Assembly: GCF_943912825.1 (NCBI RefSeq)
Contig: NZ_CALTUX010000013.1
Span: 1 to 51,282 of the forward strand
DNA length: 51,282 nucleotides
DNA from: an uncultured Anaerococcus sp.
GTDB lineage: Bacteria > Bacillota > Clostridia > Tissierellales > Peptoniphilaceae
Direction: 5' to 3'
How positions within the stretch are numbered: position 1 is the first letter of the stretch; every line of letters starts with the position of its first letter. Shown here one piece after another: positions 16,334 through 24,638 of the stretch. The notes below the pieces were generated by a model. That model saw only the letters and a list, made by a program, of their open reading frames with translations, made no database searches and was not told where the DNA came from. The position numbers were made by a program, and so were the translations under genes.

Positions 16334-16693
16334 ATGGCAAGAAAACACAAAAACGATAGACTAATAACTCGTAAAAAAAGAGTTAGAGCTAAAATTTCAG
16401 GCACTCCTCAAAGACCAAGACTTTCAGTATATAAATCAAATACAAACATCTATGCACAACTAATCGACGATGTAAACGGAGTAACACTTGCAAGTGCTAA
16501 CACCCTACAAAAAGAAGTAAGCGAAGCTAAAGCAGCAAACATAGAAGCAGCTGAAAAAGTAGGAAGCGCAATAGCAAAAAGAGCACTCGAAGCAGGCATA
16601 GAAGAAGTAGTATTTGACAGAAACGGATATTTATATCACGGAAAAGTTAAAGCACTAGCAGATGCAGCAAGAGAAGCTGGTCTTAAGTTTTAG
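16334..16693 (+). CDS. 50S ribosomal protein L18
   Basis: L18 of 119 residues, a 5S rRNA-binding protein of the central protuberance. The basic N-terminal tail (RKHKNDRLITRKKRVRAKIS) precedes the conserved TPQRPRLSVYKSNTNIYAQ and the FDRNGYLYHGKVKALADAAR end. The ATG follows TAGGAGAAAATA. Confidence 0.97.
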   Translation: MARKHKNDRLITRKKRVRAKISGTPQRPRLSVYKSNTNIYAQLIDDVNGVTLASANTLQKEVSEAKAANIEAAEKVGSAIAKRALEAGIEEVVFDRNGYLYHGKVKALADAAREAGLKF

Positions 16694-16705
16694 GAGGTTT
16701 TGAAA

Positions 16706-17215
16706 GTGAAATATTTATTAAAAAGTGAAGTGGAAAAACTAAACCTCGAAGATAGAGTAGTTGCAATCAACAGAGTTGCTAAAACCGTAAAAGGTGGACG
16801 TAACATGAGATTTTCAGCACTAGTAGTAGTTGGAAACTCAAACGGAGTAGTTGGTGTAGGAACAGGTAAAGCTACAGAAGTACCAGAAGCAATAAGAAAA
16901 GCAACTGAAAATGCTAAAAAACACATGATCGAAGTTCCAGTAGTAGGTACAACAATACCACATAGAATACAAGGACACTCTGCAGCAGGAAGAGTACTAC
17001 TAATGCCAGCAGCAGAAGGTACCGGAATCATCGCAGGTGGTCCAGTACGTGCTATATGCGAACTTGCAGGTTACAAAGATATCAAGGCTAAAAACCTAGG
17101 TACATCAAACCCAAGAAACATCATCAATGCATGTGTAGAAGCATTCTCAAACATGAAAACAGTCGAAGAAATCGCAAGACTTCGTGGTAAATCGGTAGAA
17201 GAATTTGACTATTAA
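16706..17215 (+). CDS. 30S ribosomal protein S5 (GTG start)
   Basis: The start is taken as GTG at 16706, 8 bases after AGGAGG (16692-16697). The TTG at 16700 that also opens the frame is only 2 bases from that site and is less likely. The product has 169 residues, with the dsRNA-binding segment VAINRVAKTVKGGRNMRFSA and the fidelity-related loop GNSNGVVGVGTGKATEVPEA. It is the only gene of the ribosomal operon without an ATG start. Confidence 0.94.
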   Translation: MKYLLKSEVEKLNLEDRVVAINRVAKTVKGGRNMRFSALVVVGNSNGVVGVGTGKATEVPEAIRKATENAKKHMIEVPVVGTTIPHRIQGHSAAGRVLLMPAAEGTGIIAGGPVRAICELAGYKDIKAKNLGTSNPRNIINACVEAFSNMKTVEEIARLRGKSVEEFDY

Positions 17216-17225
17216 GGAGAAAACA

Positions 17226-17408
17226 ATGGCAAAAATTGAAATCACACTTAAAAGATCTTTTATCGGTAAAAAAGATGATCAAATAAGAACAGCAAAAGCC
17301 CTAGGCCTAAGAAAAATTGGTCAAACAGTGGTAAAAGAAAATAATGACGCAATCAAAGGTATGATACACAAAATCGACCACATGGTATGTGTCAAAGAAA
17401 TAAACTGA
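17226..17408 (+). CDS. 50S ribosomal protein L30
   Basis: The start at 17226 (MAKIEITLKRSFIGK) follows TAAGGAGAAAACA and gives the usual 60 residues; the frame extends upstream into the end of rpsE. The AKALGLRKIGQTVVKENNDA core is clear. It is present only in some bacteria and lies near 5S rRNA. Confidence 0.95.
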   Translation: MAKIEITLKRSFIGKKDDQIRTAKALGLRKIGQTVVKENNDAIKGMIHKIDHMVCVKEIN

Positions 17409-17416
17409 GGTGGGAA

Positions 17417-17896
17417 ATGAAATTACATGATTTAGCCCCAAATGAAAGATTAAAAGATAAGAAAAGAAAAGGTAGAGGTGCAGGTTCAGGCCTTGGTAAA
17501 AGATCTGGACGTGGACAAGACGGCCAAAACTCAAGAAGTGGTGGCGGTACAAGACCAGGCTTTGAAGGTGGCCAAATGCCTCTATACAGACGTCTTCCAA
17601 AAAGAGGATTCAAAAACATCAACAGAAAGATTTACGAAACAATCAATGTTGAAAGCTTAAACATCTTCGAAGACGGAACAGAAGTAACACCAGAATTATT
17701 ATTTGAAAACAAAATCCTAAGAAAAAACAAAGCAAAAGCAGGCGTTAAAATCCTAGGAGACGGAAATCTAGAAAAGAAACTAACAATAAAAGCTCACAAA
17801 TTCACAAAATCTGCAGAAGAAAAAATCAAAGCAGCAGGTGGATCAGTAGAAACTATCGAAGTTAAAAAATGGGTAAAACCATCTAAAAAAGCTTAA
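17417..17896 (+). CDS. 50S ribosomal protein L15
   Basis: The start at 17417 (MKLHDLAPNERLKDKK) follows GAGGTGGGAA, 8 bases after rpmD. The product has 159 residues, a glycine/arginine-rich N-terminal extension that threads into 23S rRNA (KRKGRGAGSGLGKRSGRGQD) and a globular C-terminal domain. Confidence 0.96.
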   Translation: MKLHDLAPNERLKDKKRKGRGAGSGLGKRSGRGQDGQNSRSGGGTRPGFEGGQMPLYRRLPKRGFKNINRKIYETINVESLNIFEDGTEVTPELLFENKILRKNKAKAGVKILGDGNLEKKLTIKAHKFTKSAEEKIKAAGGSVETIEVKKWVKPSKKA

Positions 17897-17912
17897 TAGA
17901 AAAGAGTGATTC

Positions 17913-19187
17913 ATGCTAGATATAATAAAAAAGGCAGCTGGAGAAAAGGAAATTAGACAAAAATTTTACTTTACTCTAATGATGCTTGTAATCTATAGGT
18001 TAGGAAATAACATTCCAATACCATTTATAGATGCCCAAGCCCTAGCCAATGCTTACAGCAATGTTGAGGGAACCTTAGTCGACTACCTAAACATGTTAAC
18101 AGGTGGTGGCTTATCAACCCTATCAATATTTGCTCTAGGTGTACAACCATACATTACAGCATCAATCGTAATGCAGCTGTTAACAGTTGTAATACCAAGG
18201 CTAGAAGAGCTAACTAGAGAAGGTGAGCAAGGAAGAAAAACCATCCAAAAATACACCAGATACGTAACCATAGCTTTAGCAATATTCCAAGCAATCGCTA
18301 TAACAAACGGTCTATACGGAGCAGCCCTATCAAATGCGACAGGCTTCCAAAAAATCGTAATGAACGTAGTATTAATCGGTGGAACAATGTTTGTAACATG
18401 GATGGGCGAAACCATGACAGAAAAGGGACTTGGCAATGGTACAAGCTTACTAATCTTCATGGGAATCATCGCCTCCTTCCCAAGAACCCTAGCTAGATGG
18501 CAAGAAGGTCTACACTACAAAACCACAAGCGTACTTGCAATCGCCATAATGTGCGTAATCATAGTACTAATAGTAATGGCAGTAGTAATGATCTCAGAGG
18601 GTGAAAGAAAAATACCAATCCAGTATGCAAAAAGAGTTGTCGGACGTAAAATGTATGGCGGCCAATCAACCCACATACCAGTAAAGGTAAACATGGGTAA
18701 CGTAATGCCAATAATCTTTGCATCAGCAGTTCTAGCAATCCCATCAACTGTTTCCCTATTCTTTGGAAACGGAAGACAAAGTGGATTAACAGCATTTTTC
18801 AATAATTCAACCTTTGGATTTGGAGTATACCTATTAGTACAAAGTGCGCTAATATTAATATTTGCCTACTTCTACAATCAAATCCAATTTAACACTGTCG
18901 AGTATGCAAAGCAACTTCAACAAAACGGTGGATTCATCCCAGGCATCAGACCTGGAAAACCAACCAGTGACTTCCTAGCAAATGTATCAACAAGAATCAC
19001 ATTTGTAGGATCAGTAGCCCTAGCCCTACTAACCATAGTACCAGCTGTAGCAAGTAGAGTATTAGGACTAGACATATCATTCGGTGGATCAAGCGTCATA
19101 ATCGTAGTTGGAGTAATAATAGAAACTGTTAAACAAATCGAAGCTATGATGACAATGAAGCAATATAAAGGATTTTTAAACAGGTAA
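17913..19187 (+). CDS. Protein translocase subunit SecY
   Basis: SecY of 424 residues with ten predicted membrane helices. It forms the protein-conducting channel with SecE and SecG. Family signatures include ALGVQPYITASIVMQLL and GERKIPIQYAKR, the cytoplasmic loop that contacts SecA and ribosomes. It would export the surface protein at 28763 and the small peptide at 51163. It is cotranscribed with the ribosomal genes as in most bacteria; adk follows after 3 bases. Confidence 0.97.
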   Translation: MLDIIKKAAGEKEIRQKFYFTLMMLVIYRLGNNIPIPFIDAQALANAYSNVEGTLVDYLNMLTGGGLSTLSIFALGVQPYITASIVMQLLTVVIPRLEELTREGEQGRKTIQKYTRYVTIALAIFQAIAITNGLYGAALSNATGFQKIVMNVVLIGGTMFVTWMGETMTEKGLGNGTSLLIFMGIIASFPRTLARWQEGLHYKTTSVLAIAIMCVIIVLIVMAVVMISEGERKIPIQYAKRVVGRKMYGGQSTHIPVKVNMGNVMPIIFASAVLAIPSTVSLFFGNGRQSGLTAFFNNSTFGFGVYLLVQSALILIFAYFYNQIQFNTVEYAKQLQQNGGFIPGIRPGKPTSDFLANVSTRITFVGSVALALLTIVPAVASRVLGLDISFGGSSVIIVVGVIIETVKQIEAMMTMKQYKGFLNR

Positions 19188-19190
19188 GAC

Positions 19191-19841
19191 ATGAATATAA
19201 TTTTGTTAGGCCCACCAGGAGCTGGAAAGGGTACGCTATCAAGTAAAATAATAAAAGAAAAAAATGCAGTTCAGATAGCAACAGGTGATATATTCAGATA
19301 TAATATCTCAAATAAAACTGAACTTGGAATGAAAGCGAAATCTTATATGGACAGAGGAGACCTAGTACCAGATGAGCTAACAATAGACCTGGTATGGGAT
19401 GCCTTTGATAAAATTGACCACGAAAGTGACACCCTAGTCTTATTTGACGGATTTCCAAGAAACATGAAACAGGCCAAAGCCTTAGACGATGGAATGGAAG
19501 AAAGAAATACCGAAATAAGCAAGGTAGTATACTTTAATGTAGATAGCCAAATCCTAATAGATAGGATTACAGGCAGAAGAGTATGTCCAGACTGCGGAGA
19601 AACCTACCACATAGAAAATCACAAGCCAGAAAAAGAAGGCATCTGTGATAGATGTGGGGGAAAATTAATCCAAAGAAACGATGATAACTACGAAACAGTC
19701 AAAAATCGTATCAATATCTACAACGAACAAACCAGCCCACTTATAGACTACTACAAAGAAGCTGGCAAGTTAATAACAATAGATGGCGCTAAAACTCCAG
19801 AAGAAGTTTTTAACGAGTTTAATGATAAATTAGGGGAATAA
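19191..19841 (+). CDS. Adenylate kinase
   Basis: This 216-residue enzyme converts ATP plus AMP to two ADP. The P-loop is GPPGAGKGT at 7-15. The LID domain has a CPDC...CDRC four-cysteine set, so it carries structural zinc as in many Gram-positives. DGFPRNMKQA matches the AMP-binding signature. Map (methionine aminopeptidase), which usually follows adk in Firmicutes, is absent here; infA comes next. Confidence 0.97.
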   Translation: MNIILLGPPGAGKGTLSSKIIKEKNAVQIATGDIFRYNISNKTELGMKAKSYMDRGDLVPDELTIDLVWDAFDKIDHESDTLVLFDGFPRNMKQAKALDDGMEERNTEISKVVYFNVDSQILIDRITGRRVCPDCGETYHIENHKPEKEGICDRCGGKLIQRNDDNYETVKNRINIYNEQTSPLIDYYKEAGKLITIDGAKTPEEVFNEFNDKLGE

Positions 19842-19965
19842 ACTTAATTTATGTTAGGAAAAAAAGATGTGATAGAATCTTTCATAGATTTCTAGAACAA
19901 AGTCGTTGATAAGAAATAAAGCGTTCAATAGACATTTTAGAGATAATAAAAAGGAGGTTCTATCA

Positions 19966-20184
19966 ATGTCAAAAAAAGATGCTATAGAAGTAACAGGGGA
20001 AGTTATCGAAGCCAAACCAAATGCAATATTTGTAGTAAGACTAGATAACGGACATGAAATACAAGCTCATATATCAGGAAAGCTTCGTATGAACAGCATT
20101 AGAATATTAGAAGGAGATAAGGTAACAGTAGAATTATCTCCTTACGATCTTAGCCAAGGTAGAATAACTTGGAGAAAAAAATAG
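19966..20184 (+). CDS. Translation initiation factor IF-1
   Basis: The start at 19966 (MSKKDAIEVTGEVIEA) follows AAAGGAGGTTCTATCA and gives the standard 72 residues, an S1/OB fold ending SPYDLSQGRITWRKK. The frame extends upstream only from a TTG. The 124-base gap after adk contains GATAGAATC, a weak -10 candidate, so infA may also have its own promoter. Confidence 0.96.
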   Translation: MSKKDAIEVTGEVIEAKPNAIFVVRLDNGHEIQAHISGKLRMNSIRILEGDKVTVELSPYDLSQGRITWRKK

Positions 20185-20354
20185 CCCGGCGATATATCGG
20201 GTAGTCCCAACATCTAGGGTGAAGGATTTTCAATCCTTCATTTTCGAGGCAAACGAAGTGACCCCGAAAAACTAAGCGAGAGGCCGGTGGCCTCGAGAGG
20301 ACATTATCCAATTTTCTTACCAAGGCAAGATATAAACTTAAGTTAGGAGCAAAA
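20185..20354 (+). promoter_or_regulatory. Structured leader RNA before rpmJ and the alpha operon
   Basis: A well-folded 170-base gap. CCCG (20185-20188) pairs with CGGG (20198-20201). GTCC (20204-20207) pairs with GGAC (20299-20302) and closes a multibranch. Inside it GGGT (20217-20220)/ACCC (20261-20264) holds two hairpins, GAAGGATT/AATCCTTC (20221-20239) and TTCG/CGAA (20243-20257). Beside it GAGGCC/GGCCTC lies at 20280-20294. A ribosome site for rpmJ follows. S4 encoded downstream (rpsD) is a natural candidate ligand. Leaders for S4 are known from several groups, and I cannot tell whether this one is already described. Confidence 0.65.
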
Positions 20355-20468
20355 ATGAAAGTTAGAGCATCAGTTAAAAAAATGTGTGATAAATGCAAGG
20401 TTATCAAAAGAAACGGAAAAGTAATGGTAATCTGCGACAATCCAAAACACAAACAAAGACAAGGTTAG
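20355..20468 (+). CDS. 50S ribosomal protein L36
   Basis: This gene is too short to stand out by length. It encodes 37 residues, MKVRASVKKMCDKCKVIKR and then a short basic tail. The zinc ligands C11, C14, C27 and H32 are all present, so it is the zinc-binding form. TTAGGAGCAAAA precedes the ATG, and rpsM follows after 9 bases. Confidence 0.96.
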   Translation: MKVRASVKKMCDKCKVIKRNGKVMVICDNPKHKQRQG

Positions 20469-20477
20469 GAGGGTACA

Positions 20478-20822
20478 ATGCCAAGAATAGCTGGTATAGA
20501 TTTACCTAGAGAAAAAAGAGCAGAAATCGGACTAACATATATATATGGTATAGGTCGTTCAACTGCAAACGAAATACTAAAAAACACAGGAATCAATCCT
20601 GATACAAAGATGAAAGACCTTACAGAAGAAGAACTCGGTCAAATCCGTGATGAACTAAACAAATACACAATCGAAGGTGACCTAAGAAGAGAAAGAAATC
20701 TAAACATCAAGGCCCTAAGAGAAAATGGTTCATACAGAGGACTAAGACACAAAATGGGACTTCCAGTAAGAGGTCAAAACACTAAAAACAACGCAAGAAC
20801 AAGAAAAAGCAGAAAGGGTTAA
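20478..20822 (+). CDS. 30S ribosomal protein S13
   Basis: S13 of 114 residues with the opening MPRIAGIDLPREKRAEIGLT and the C-terminal tail GLPVRGQNTKNNARTRKS that reaches the P-site tRNA. It lies in the 30S head. It starts 9 bases after rpmJ with AGGAGGGTACA. Confidence 0.97.
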   Translation: MPRIAGIDLPREKRAEIGLTYIYGIGRSTANEILKNTGINPDTKMKDLTEEELGQIRDELNKYTIEGDLRRERNLNIKALRENGSYRGLRHKMGLPVRGQNTKNNARTRKSRKG

Positions 20823-20825
20823 TAA

Positions 20826-21224
20826 ATGGCTCCAAAAGGAAAAAAATCTACTAAAGGTAGAAGAAGAGTTAAAAAGAATGTTGAACGTGGCCAAGCACAC
20901 ATTTCATCAACATTCAATAATACAATGGTAACACTTACTGATATGCAAGGAAATGCACTCTCTTGGGCAAGCGCAGGACAATTAGGCTTTAGAGGCAGCA
21001 GAAAATCTACTCCATTTGCAGCTGGTGAAGCAGCAGATGTAGCAGCAAAGAAAGCTATCGAACATGGTCTAAAAACTGTAGAAGTTTACGTAAAAGGCCC
21101 AGGTTCAGGAAGAGAATCTGCAATCAGAAGCTTACAAGCAGCAGGACTAGAAGTTACAATGATCAAAGATGTAACACCAATCCCACACAACGGATGTAGA
21201 CCACCAAAGAGAAGAAGAGTTTAA
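20826..21224 (+). CDS. 30S ribosomal protein S11
   Basis: S11 of 132 residues, starting MAPKGKKSTKGRRRVKKNVE, with the conserved ISSTFNNTMVTLTDMQGNAL and the C-terminal PIPHNGCRPPKRRRV motif. It is part of the 30S platform near the mRNA exit. It follows rpsM by 3 bases. Confidence 0.97.
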   Translation: MAPKGKKSTKGRRRVKKNVERGQAHISSTFNNTMVTLTDMQGNALSWASAGQLGFRGSRKSTPFAAGEAADVAAKKAIEHGLKTVEVYVKGPGSGRESAIRSLQAAGLEVTMIKDVTPIPHNGCRPPKRRRV

Positions 21225-21236
21225 TAAGGAGATATT

Positions 21237-21830
21237 ATGGCAGTAAGTAAAGATCCAGTTTACAAAAGAGCGAGAGCTTTAGGTATTTCTCCAGCCTACC
21301 TAGGATACACAGGTTCTTCAAACAGAGCTCTTCCACAAAGAAGAAGCAAACTATCTGAATATGGTATGCAACAAAGAGAAAAACAAAAAGCAAAATTCAT
21401 CTACGGAGTAAGTGAAAAGCAATTTAGAGGTTACTACGACAAAGCTAGCAGAATGAAGGGACAAACAGGTGAAGAGTTAATCATCCTATGTGAAAGAAGA
21501 CTAGACAACATAGCCTTCAGATCAGGCCTAGCAAGAACAAGAAGAGAAGCTAGACAAATAGTAACACACGGCCACTTATTAGTAAATGGCAAACAAGTAG
21601 ACATCCCATCATACCTAGTAGAAGAAGGCGATGTAATCGAAGTTAGAGAAAAATCAAGAAGCAAAGAACTATTCAAAAACATCAAAGAAGTAAATGCATC
21701 ATTTGGCGTAGTAGAATGGTTAGATTCTGATATAGAAAACCTAAAAGTAAAAGTAGAAAAATTCCCAACAAGAGAAGAGATAGATATTCCAGTTGAAGAA
21801 CGTATGATAGTAGAGTTTTACTCTAAGTAG
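21237..21830 (+). CDS. 30S ribosomal protein S4
   Basis: S4 of 197 residues. The S4 RNA-binding domain is visible at RRLDNIAFRSGLARTRREAR and HGHLLVNGKQVDIPSYLVEE. The N-terminal region lacks a zinc cysteine cluster. S4 is the assembly initiator of the 30S body and often a translational repressor of its operon. Here rpsD sits in the alpha operon, as in Clostridia and unlike Bacillus. Confidence 0.97.
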   Translation: MAVSKDPVYKRARALGISPAYLGYTGSSNRALPQRRSKLSEYGMQQREKQKAKFIYGVSEKQFRGYYDKASRMKGQTGEELIILCERRLDNIAFRSGLARTRREARQIVTHGHLLVNGKQVDIPSYLVEEGDVIEVREKSRSKELFKNIKEVNASFGVVEWLDSDIENLKVKVEKFPTREEIDIPVEERMIVEFYSK

Positions 21831-21860
21831 GATTAATTAAGTTAGAACTAAGGAGCTACC

Positions 21861-22811
21861 ATGATCGAAAAATTAAACACAGATATAGAAATACTGGATA
21901 TAAACGAAGAAGACCATTACGGCAAATTCGCCCTATATCCATTAGAAAGAGGATATGGTACAACCATTGGAAACAGCATGAGAAGGGTGCTACTATCATC
22001 CTTACCTGGTTCTAGCGTCTCAAAAATACTAATAGATGGTGTACTCCACGAATTTTCAGTAATAGATGGAGTAGTTGAAGACGTTCCTGAAATAATATTA
22101 AATATCAAAGGCCTAAGAGTCAAAAAACACTCAGAAGAAGACGTGACCCTATTTTTGGACATAGAAGGACCAAAAATAGTCACAGCCAAAGATATAAAAG
22201 AAGATGCCTTAGTTGAAATAGCTAATCCTGACCATTATATAGCAACAGTAAATGATAAATCTAAGCTATTAATAGCAATGGATGTCACAAATGGAAAGGG
22301 CTATAGGATAAGTGAAGAAAACAAAGACGAAGCAGATCCTATAGGAACAATCGCTATCGATTCATCCTTCACTCCAGTAGAAAAAGTAAACTACACAGTA
22401 GAAAACACCAGAGTAGGGGAATCAACAGACTATGATAAATTAATCATAGAAGTATGGACAAATGGAACAGTCAGCCCACAAGAAGCCCTAGCAGAAGGCT
22501 CATCCATCCTAATGGAAAACTTCTCCTTCTTCAACGAACTACCAGATAAACAGTTCCCACCAGAAGAAGAAGAAATAATCGAAGAAGTTGAAGAAGAAAA
22601 CTTAGACGAAGGACTAAACAAAACAATCGAAGAATTAGACCTATCCCTAAGATCATTTAACTGCTTAAAGAGAGCAGGCTTCAACACAGTGGCAGATATC
22701 TTAGAAGTTCCAGAATCAGAATTAAAAACAATCAAAAACTTCGGTAAAAAATCACTAACAGAAGTAATAGACAAAATCCACGAACTTGGATTTGCTCTAA
22801 AAGATGAATAG
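21861..22811 (+). CDS. DNA-directed RNA polymerase subunit alpha
   Basis: RpoA of 316 residues. The N-terminal dimerisation domain includes PLERGYGTTIGNSMRRVLLS. An acidic linker around residues 233-252 leads to the C-terminal domain LDLSLRSFNCLKRAGFNTVA, which contacts UP elements and activators. The ATG follows TAAGGAGCTACC, 30 bases after rpsD. Confidence 0.97.
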   Translation: MIEKLNTDIEILDINEEDHYGKFALYPLERGYGTTIGNSMRRVLLSSLPGSSVSKILIDGVLHEFSVIDGVVEDVPEIILNIKGLRVKKHSEEDVTLFLDIEGPKIVTAKDIKEDALVEIANPDHYIATVNDKSKLLIAMDVTNGKGYRISEENKDEADPIGTIAIDSSFTPVEKVNYTVENTRVGESTDYDKLIIEVWTNGTVSPQEALAEGSSILMENFSFFNELPDKQFPPEEEEIIEEVEEENLDEGLNKTIEELDLSLRSFNCLKRAGFNTVADILEVPESELKTIKNFGKKSLTEVIDKIHELGFALKDE

Positions 22812-22820
22812 GAGGAAAAC

Positions 22821-23162
22821 ATGGCAGGAAAAAGAAAACTTGGTAGAAGAACCGACCACAGAAATGCTATGCTAAGAAACCTAGTACAATCATTACTTGA
22901 AAACGGTAGAATCGAAACTACAGTAACAAGAGCCAAAGAAACACAAAAAATGGCTGAAAAAATGATCACACTAGGTAAGAAAAACACACTTCACACAAGA
23001 AGACAAGCAGCAAGCTACCTATATAAGCCAGAAGTAGTTCAAAAACTATTTTCAGAAATAGCACCAGAATATGAAAACAGAAATGGTGGATACACAAGAG
23101 TACTAAAACTAGGACCAAGAAGAGGCGACGGATCAGAACGCGCAATCCTTGAATTAGTTTAA
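22821..23162 (+). CDS. 50S ribosomal protein L17
   Basis: L17 of 113 residues, starting MAGKRKLGRRTDHRNAMLRN, with the RNGGYTRVLKLGPRRGDGSE end. It is the last gene of the ribosomal operon. AGGAGGAAAAC precedes the ATG, and a terminator follows about 70 bases after the stop. Confidence 0.97.
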   Translation: MAGKRKLGRRTDHRNAMLRNLVQSLLENGRIETTVTRAKETQKMAEKMITLGKKNTLHTRRQAASYLYKPEVVQKLFSEIAPEYENRNGGYTRVLKLGPRRGDGSERAILELV

Positions 23163-23230
23163 TAAATAAATGCCCAAAACTCGCGGCTGTGGGCATCAGA
23201 TAATTTATTTAGATTATAATTTAAATAAAG

Positions 23231-23257
23231 ACCATCCTCAAAAGAGGGTGGTTTTTT
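23231..23257 (+). terminator. Rho-independent terminator of the ribosomal operon
   Basis: ACCATCCTC (23231-23239) pairs with GAGGGTGGT (23244-23252), including one G-T wobble, followed by six T. Confidence 0.85.
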
Positions 23258-23416
23258 CTTGACTAAAAGAGAGATGTTTATATTTTGTAGATCCCTGACA
23301 AAATCACCCTCCTATATCATTTATACAAAGCAGTGAGGAATAATCCTATGAAGTTAGGATTAAAATTAAATTATTTTAAATGATTAATTAATTCTGCAAC
23401 AGCCCTAATCCCACAC

Positions 23417-23439
23417 AAGCCCGCACAGTCGGGCTTTTT
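23417..23439 (+). terminator. Second rho-independent terminator
   Basis: AAGCCCG (23417-23423) pairs with CGGGCTT (23430-23436), followed by further T residues. Confidence 0.75.
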
Positions 23440-23468
23440 CCTTTCCTAAATTTCATTTGCAAACTAGA

Positions 23469-23497
23469 TTGAATTAGCATGCTAAAAATGATATAGT
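23469..23497 (+). promoter_or_regulatory. Promoter of the phosphatase-deoC-amylase-rnhA operon
   Basis: TTGAAT (23469-23474) and TATAGT (23492-23497) are spaced by 17 bases, about 26 bases before the first start codon. Confidence 0.5.
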
Positions 23498-23522
23498 CAT
23501 ACTAAGAAACTTTAAGGGGCAT

Positions 23523-24638
23523 ATGATGACAAAGTCTTTAGGAAAAGCACATTATTTAAGAGAAAATTTCAATTTTTTTATCCTAAACGCCATGGATGAT
23601 TGGGTTAGGATAATAGATGACAGGGGAGAAGTTGCCTTTGTTAATGATGCCTTAATGGAAGCCCTAAATAAGAGCCAGACCCTAAAGACCTACCTAGACG
23701 ATAACATCGACCTAATCTTAAGCAATAGCAACGAAGTAGTCAAGACAACGACCATGATCGAAGAAAAGCACATCGATGGCAAATATTATTCCATAAAGAC
23801 CTCGCCAATCTTCTACGACGGAGACTTTGCTGGCACAATCGAAGTCTACAGGGATATTACAAGCGAATCCATCCTAAAAATCGACCTCTACAATGCCAAC
23901 AAGGACATGATTGATGATTTAAGATTTGTAAGAAGAATCCAATCCTCAATCCTTCCCAAAAATAAAACCTACGGCAAGCTTAAGATATCAGGCATCTACA
24001 GCCCTTCAGAAAAAGTCTCAGGTGACCTTTACGATTTGATCAAAATCGACGAATCTAGGTCGGCCTTTTATATAGCAGATGTCATGGGCCATGGGGTCAA
24101 GGCATCGATTATGACCATGTTTTTGAAAGTGTCCATGTCAGCAATCTTTGACAAGCACCCAGAATATAGCCCTAGCCAAGTCTTTCTAAACCTCAGGAAG
24201 AAATTTACAAAGCTTGAGATTGACTCCAGCCAATATTTTACAGCTTGGCTTGGCATATTTGATTTCAGGGACAATAGCCTAGTCTTTGCCAATGCTGGCC
24301 ACAACTGCCCACCCCTAATCTATAAGCAAAGCCAGGGAGCAGCTGATTACCTACTCGTAAGCGGCAGGATGATATCAAATATAATCGAAGCAGACAAATA
24401 CAAAGAAAAAAAACTAAGCTTAGAAGAAAATGACAAGATTCTATTCTTCACAGATGGGACCATAGAAGCAAAAAACGAAAATGGCAAGGAATACGGCCTA
24501 GAAAGGCTCAGAGAAGAATTCTCTAACAATCCTGACCTAGAAGCTCTCTACCAAAACATAAGAGATTTCAACTGGCAGCAAATGGCAGATGACCTAACCC
24601 TTGCCCTCATAGAATACGGAGGAAATGATGAAAATTAA
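23523..24638 (+). CDS. PAS-domain PP2C (SpoIIE/RsbU-type) phosphatase
   Basis: This 371-residue protein has an N-terminal PAS-like sensor (about 20-125; WVRIIDDRGEVAFVNDALME, ending VYRDITSE), a short linker helix and a SpoIIE-type PP2C domain. The metal-binding aspartates are visible in KVSGDLYDLI, IADVMGHGVKASIM and FFTDGTIEAKN. Such phosphatases usually act on a phosphorylated anti-sigma antagonist, but no partner kinase or antagonist gene is nearby. It has no membrane segment. Its end overlaps deoC by 14 bases, an unusual link between a signalling phosphatase and carbon metabolism genes. The start may equally be the ATG at 23526. Confidence 0.83.
   Translation: MMTKSLGKAHYLRENFNFFILNAMDDWVRIIDDRGEVAFVNDALMEALNKSQTLKTYLDDNIDLILSNSNEVVKTTTMIEEKHIDGKYYSIKTSPIFYDGDFAGTIEVYRDITSESILKIDLYNANKDMIDDLRFVRRIQSSILPKNKTYGKLKISGIYSPSEKVSGDLYDLIKIDESRSAFYIADVMGHGVKASIMTMFLKVSMSAIFDKHPEYSPSQVFLNLRKKFTKLEIDSSQYFTAWLGIFDFRDNSLVFANAGHNCPPLIYKQSQGAADYLLVSGRMISNIIEADKYKEKKLSLEENDKILFFTDGTIEAKNENGKEYGLERLREEFSNNPDLEALYQNIRDFNWQQMADDLTLALIEYGGNDEN

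Larger units (their letters stand above)
23163..23522 (+). other. Gene-free gap after the ribosomal operon
   Basis: This 360-base gap holds a TGCCCA/TGGGCA hairpin at 23171-23195, the operon terminator at 23231-23257, a second terminator at 23417-23439 and the promoter of the phosphatase operon at 23469-23497. Between the two terminators I see no open reading frame; the second terminator may end a short RNA or a vanished gene. Confidence 0.6.
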
